Origin: Telluribacter roseus
GTDB lineage: Bacteria > Bacteroidota > Bacteroidia > Cytophagales > Spirosomataceae
Length of the DNA stretch: 64,000 nucleotides
Assembly: GCF_017355915.2 (NCBI RefSeq)
Contig: NZ_JAFEUV020000012.1
Coordinates: forward strand, 28,214-92,213
Reading direction: 5' to 3'
Below, piece after piece: positions 63,404 through 64,000 of this stretch. Positions within the stretch are counted from its first letter, which is position 1. Each line of letters starts with the position of its first letter. The notes beneath the pieces were generated by a model, which did no database searches, was not told where the DNA came from, and saw nothing but the letters and a program-made list of their open reading frames with translations. A program made the position numbers and the translations under genes.

Positions 63404-64000
63404 ATGCTTCACAACGCCCGTATCGCCGAAACCGGAAAACAACGAGTAGTAATTATTGGAGGTGGATTTGCCGGTATAGAATTAGCCAAGTCACTCAAGG
63501 ACCTGGACGTTCAGGTTATTCTGATAGATAAACATAACTTCCACACCTTTCAGCCCCTGCTGTACCAGGTGGCTACGGCTGGTATCGAGGCTTCTGACAT
63601 AGCCCAGCCCTTTCGGGAGCTGTTTGAGTCGCAGGAAAATCTGTACTACCGGATGGCCGAAGCCATCTCGGTGGATACCGATCAGCAGGTAGTCGAAACA
63701 TCCATCGGTCTGGTGCACTACGACTACCTGGTGATAGCGACCGGAGCCGAAACCAACTTTTATAACAACAGGGAAATAGCCAGCAAGGCCATACCCCTCA
63801 AGGATATTGAGGATGCCATGACGCTCCGGAACACCATCCTGAGCAACTTCGAGAAAGCCCTGCAGATCGACGAAGAGGAGCAGCTCAACAGCCTTATGGA
63901 TTATGTCATAGTGGGGGGAGGACCCACCGGAGTAGAACTGGCCGGCGCACTGGGTGAGCTACGGCAGCACGTATTCCCGAAGGATTATCGTGAGCTTAAC
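63404..64000 (+). CDS. Type II NADH dehydrogenase, second copy (5' part)
   Basis: First 199 codons of an FAD-dependent NADH:quinone oxidoreductase; the gene runs beyond the window. The FAD motif is VVIIGGGFAGIELAKSL, followed by HNFHTFQPLLYQVATAGIE and the NADH motif YVIVGGGPTGVELAGALGEL. It shares the same motifs as the copy at 31077 but differs through much of its length, so it is a paralogue rather than a recent repeat. Two NDH-2 enzymes on one molecule may serve different growth conditions. Confidence 0.93.
   Translation, partial: MLHNARIAETGKQRVVIIGGGFAGIELAKSLKDLDVQVILIDKHNFHTFQPLLYQVATAGIEASDIAQPFRELFESQENLYYRMAEAISVDTDQQVVETSIGLVHYDYLVIATGAETNFYNNREIASKAIPLKDIEDAMTLRNTILSNFEKALQIDEEEQLNSLMDYVIVGGGPTGVELAGALGELRQHVFPKDYRELN

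Overview
The window looks like a member of the Bacteroidota, probably order Cytophagales. It carries two SusC/SusD outer-membrane pairs, a XylR-type LacI/AraC fusion regulator, an NrtR-type Nudix regulator, DUF1080 and GH20/GH2 lipoproteins, and TAnnTTTG-like promoter elements, at roughly 50% GC. The lineage is inferred from gene families; no rRNA or tRNA gene was seen.

Layout. 1-378 holds an extreme poly-G/poly-C tract and no clear gene. 379-12.4 kb: a SusC/SusD pair, a secreted purple-acid-phosphatase-like enzyme, a polytopic membrane protein, and a DegT aminotransferase overlapping a GH2 exo-beta-glucosaminidase-like lipoprotein. 12.7-15.1 kb: a triple-PAS histidine kinase and a receiver protein. 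15.1-26.3 kb: an amino-sugar (chitin/chitosan-type) block with DUF1080, XylR-like regulator, FHS/NagP-like transporter, ROK kinase, GH20 chitobiase, NagX-like acyltransferase, DHDPS/NAL-type aldolase and sodium:solute symporter. 26.5-33.8 kb: malic enzyme, a second kinase/receiver pair, type II NADH dehydrogenase, YceI and a Nudix regulator.

34-38.6 kb is a complete plasmid-type replicon core: parA, parB, 18 direct repeats (iterons) in two sub-arrays of different spacing, a perfect DnaA box, an AT-rich stretch, an inverted repeat in front of repB, repB itself and a small antisense-strand ORF. A 25-bp near-palindrome occurs twice inside parB, once just after it, and once 16 kb away in an intergenic gap; it is a candidate centromere (parS-like) site. 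The window is therefore best read as part of a megaplasmid or chromid, or a chromosome with an integrated plasmid.

38.8-43.5 kb: a second SusC/SusD pair on the minus strand. 44-58.7 kb: mixed housekeeping and stress genes (aldo/keto reductase, NudC, hydrolases, DUF2306, PadR plus FtsX-type permease, DUF1801, MscS channel, DHA2 efflux pump, small proteins). 59-64 kb: a Tat-exported PhoX-like protein, a beta-helix protein cut by an in-frame stop codon, and the 5' part of a second type II NADH dehydrogenase that runs off the window.

How the genes fit together (inference): the GH2 enzyme would release glucosamine and GH20 would release GlcNAc from chitosan- or chitin-like oligomers in the cell envelope. 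NagX could acetylate glucosamine, the NagP-like carrier could import GlcNAc and the ROK kinase could phosphorylate it. The deacetylase and deaminase (nagA/nagB) are not in the window. Across the whole window the palindrome GGTACC is strikingly frequent in all reading frames and between genes.
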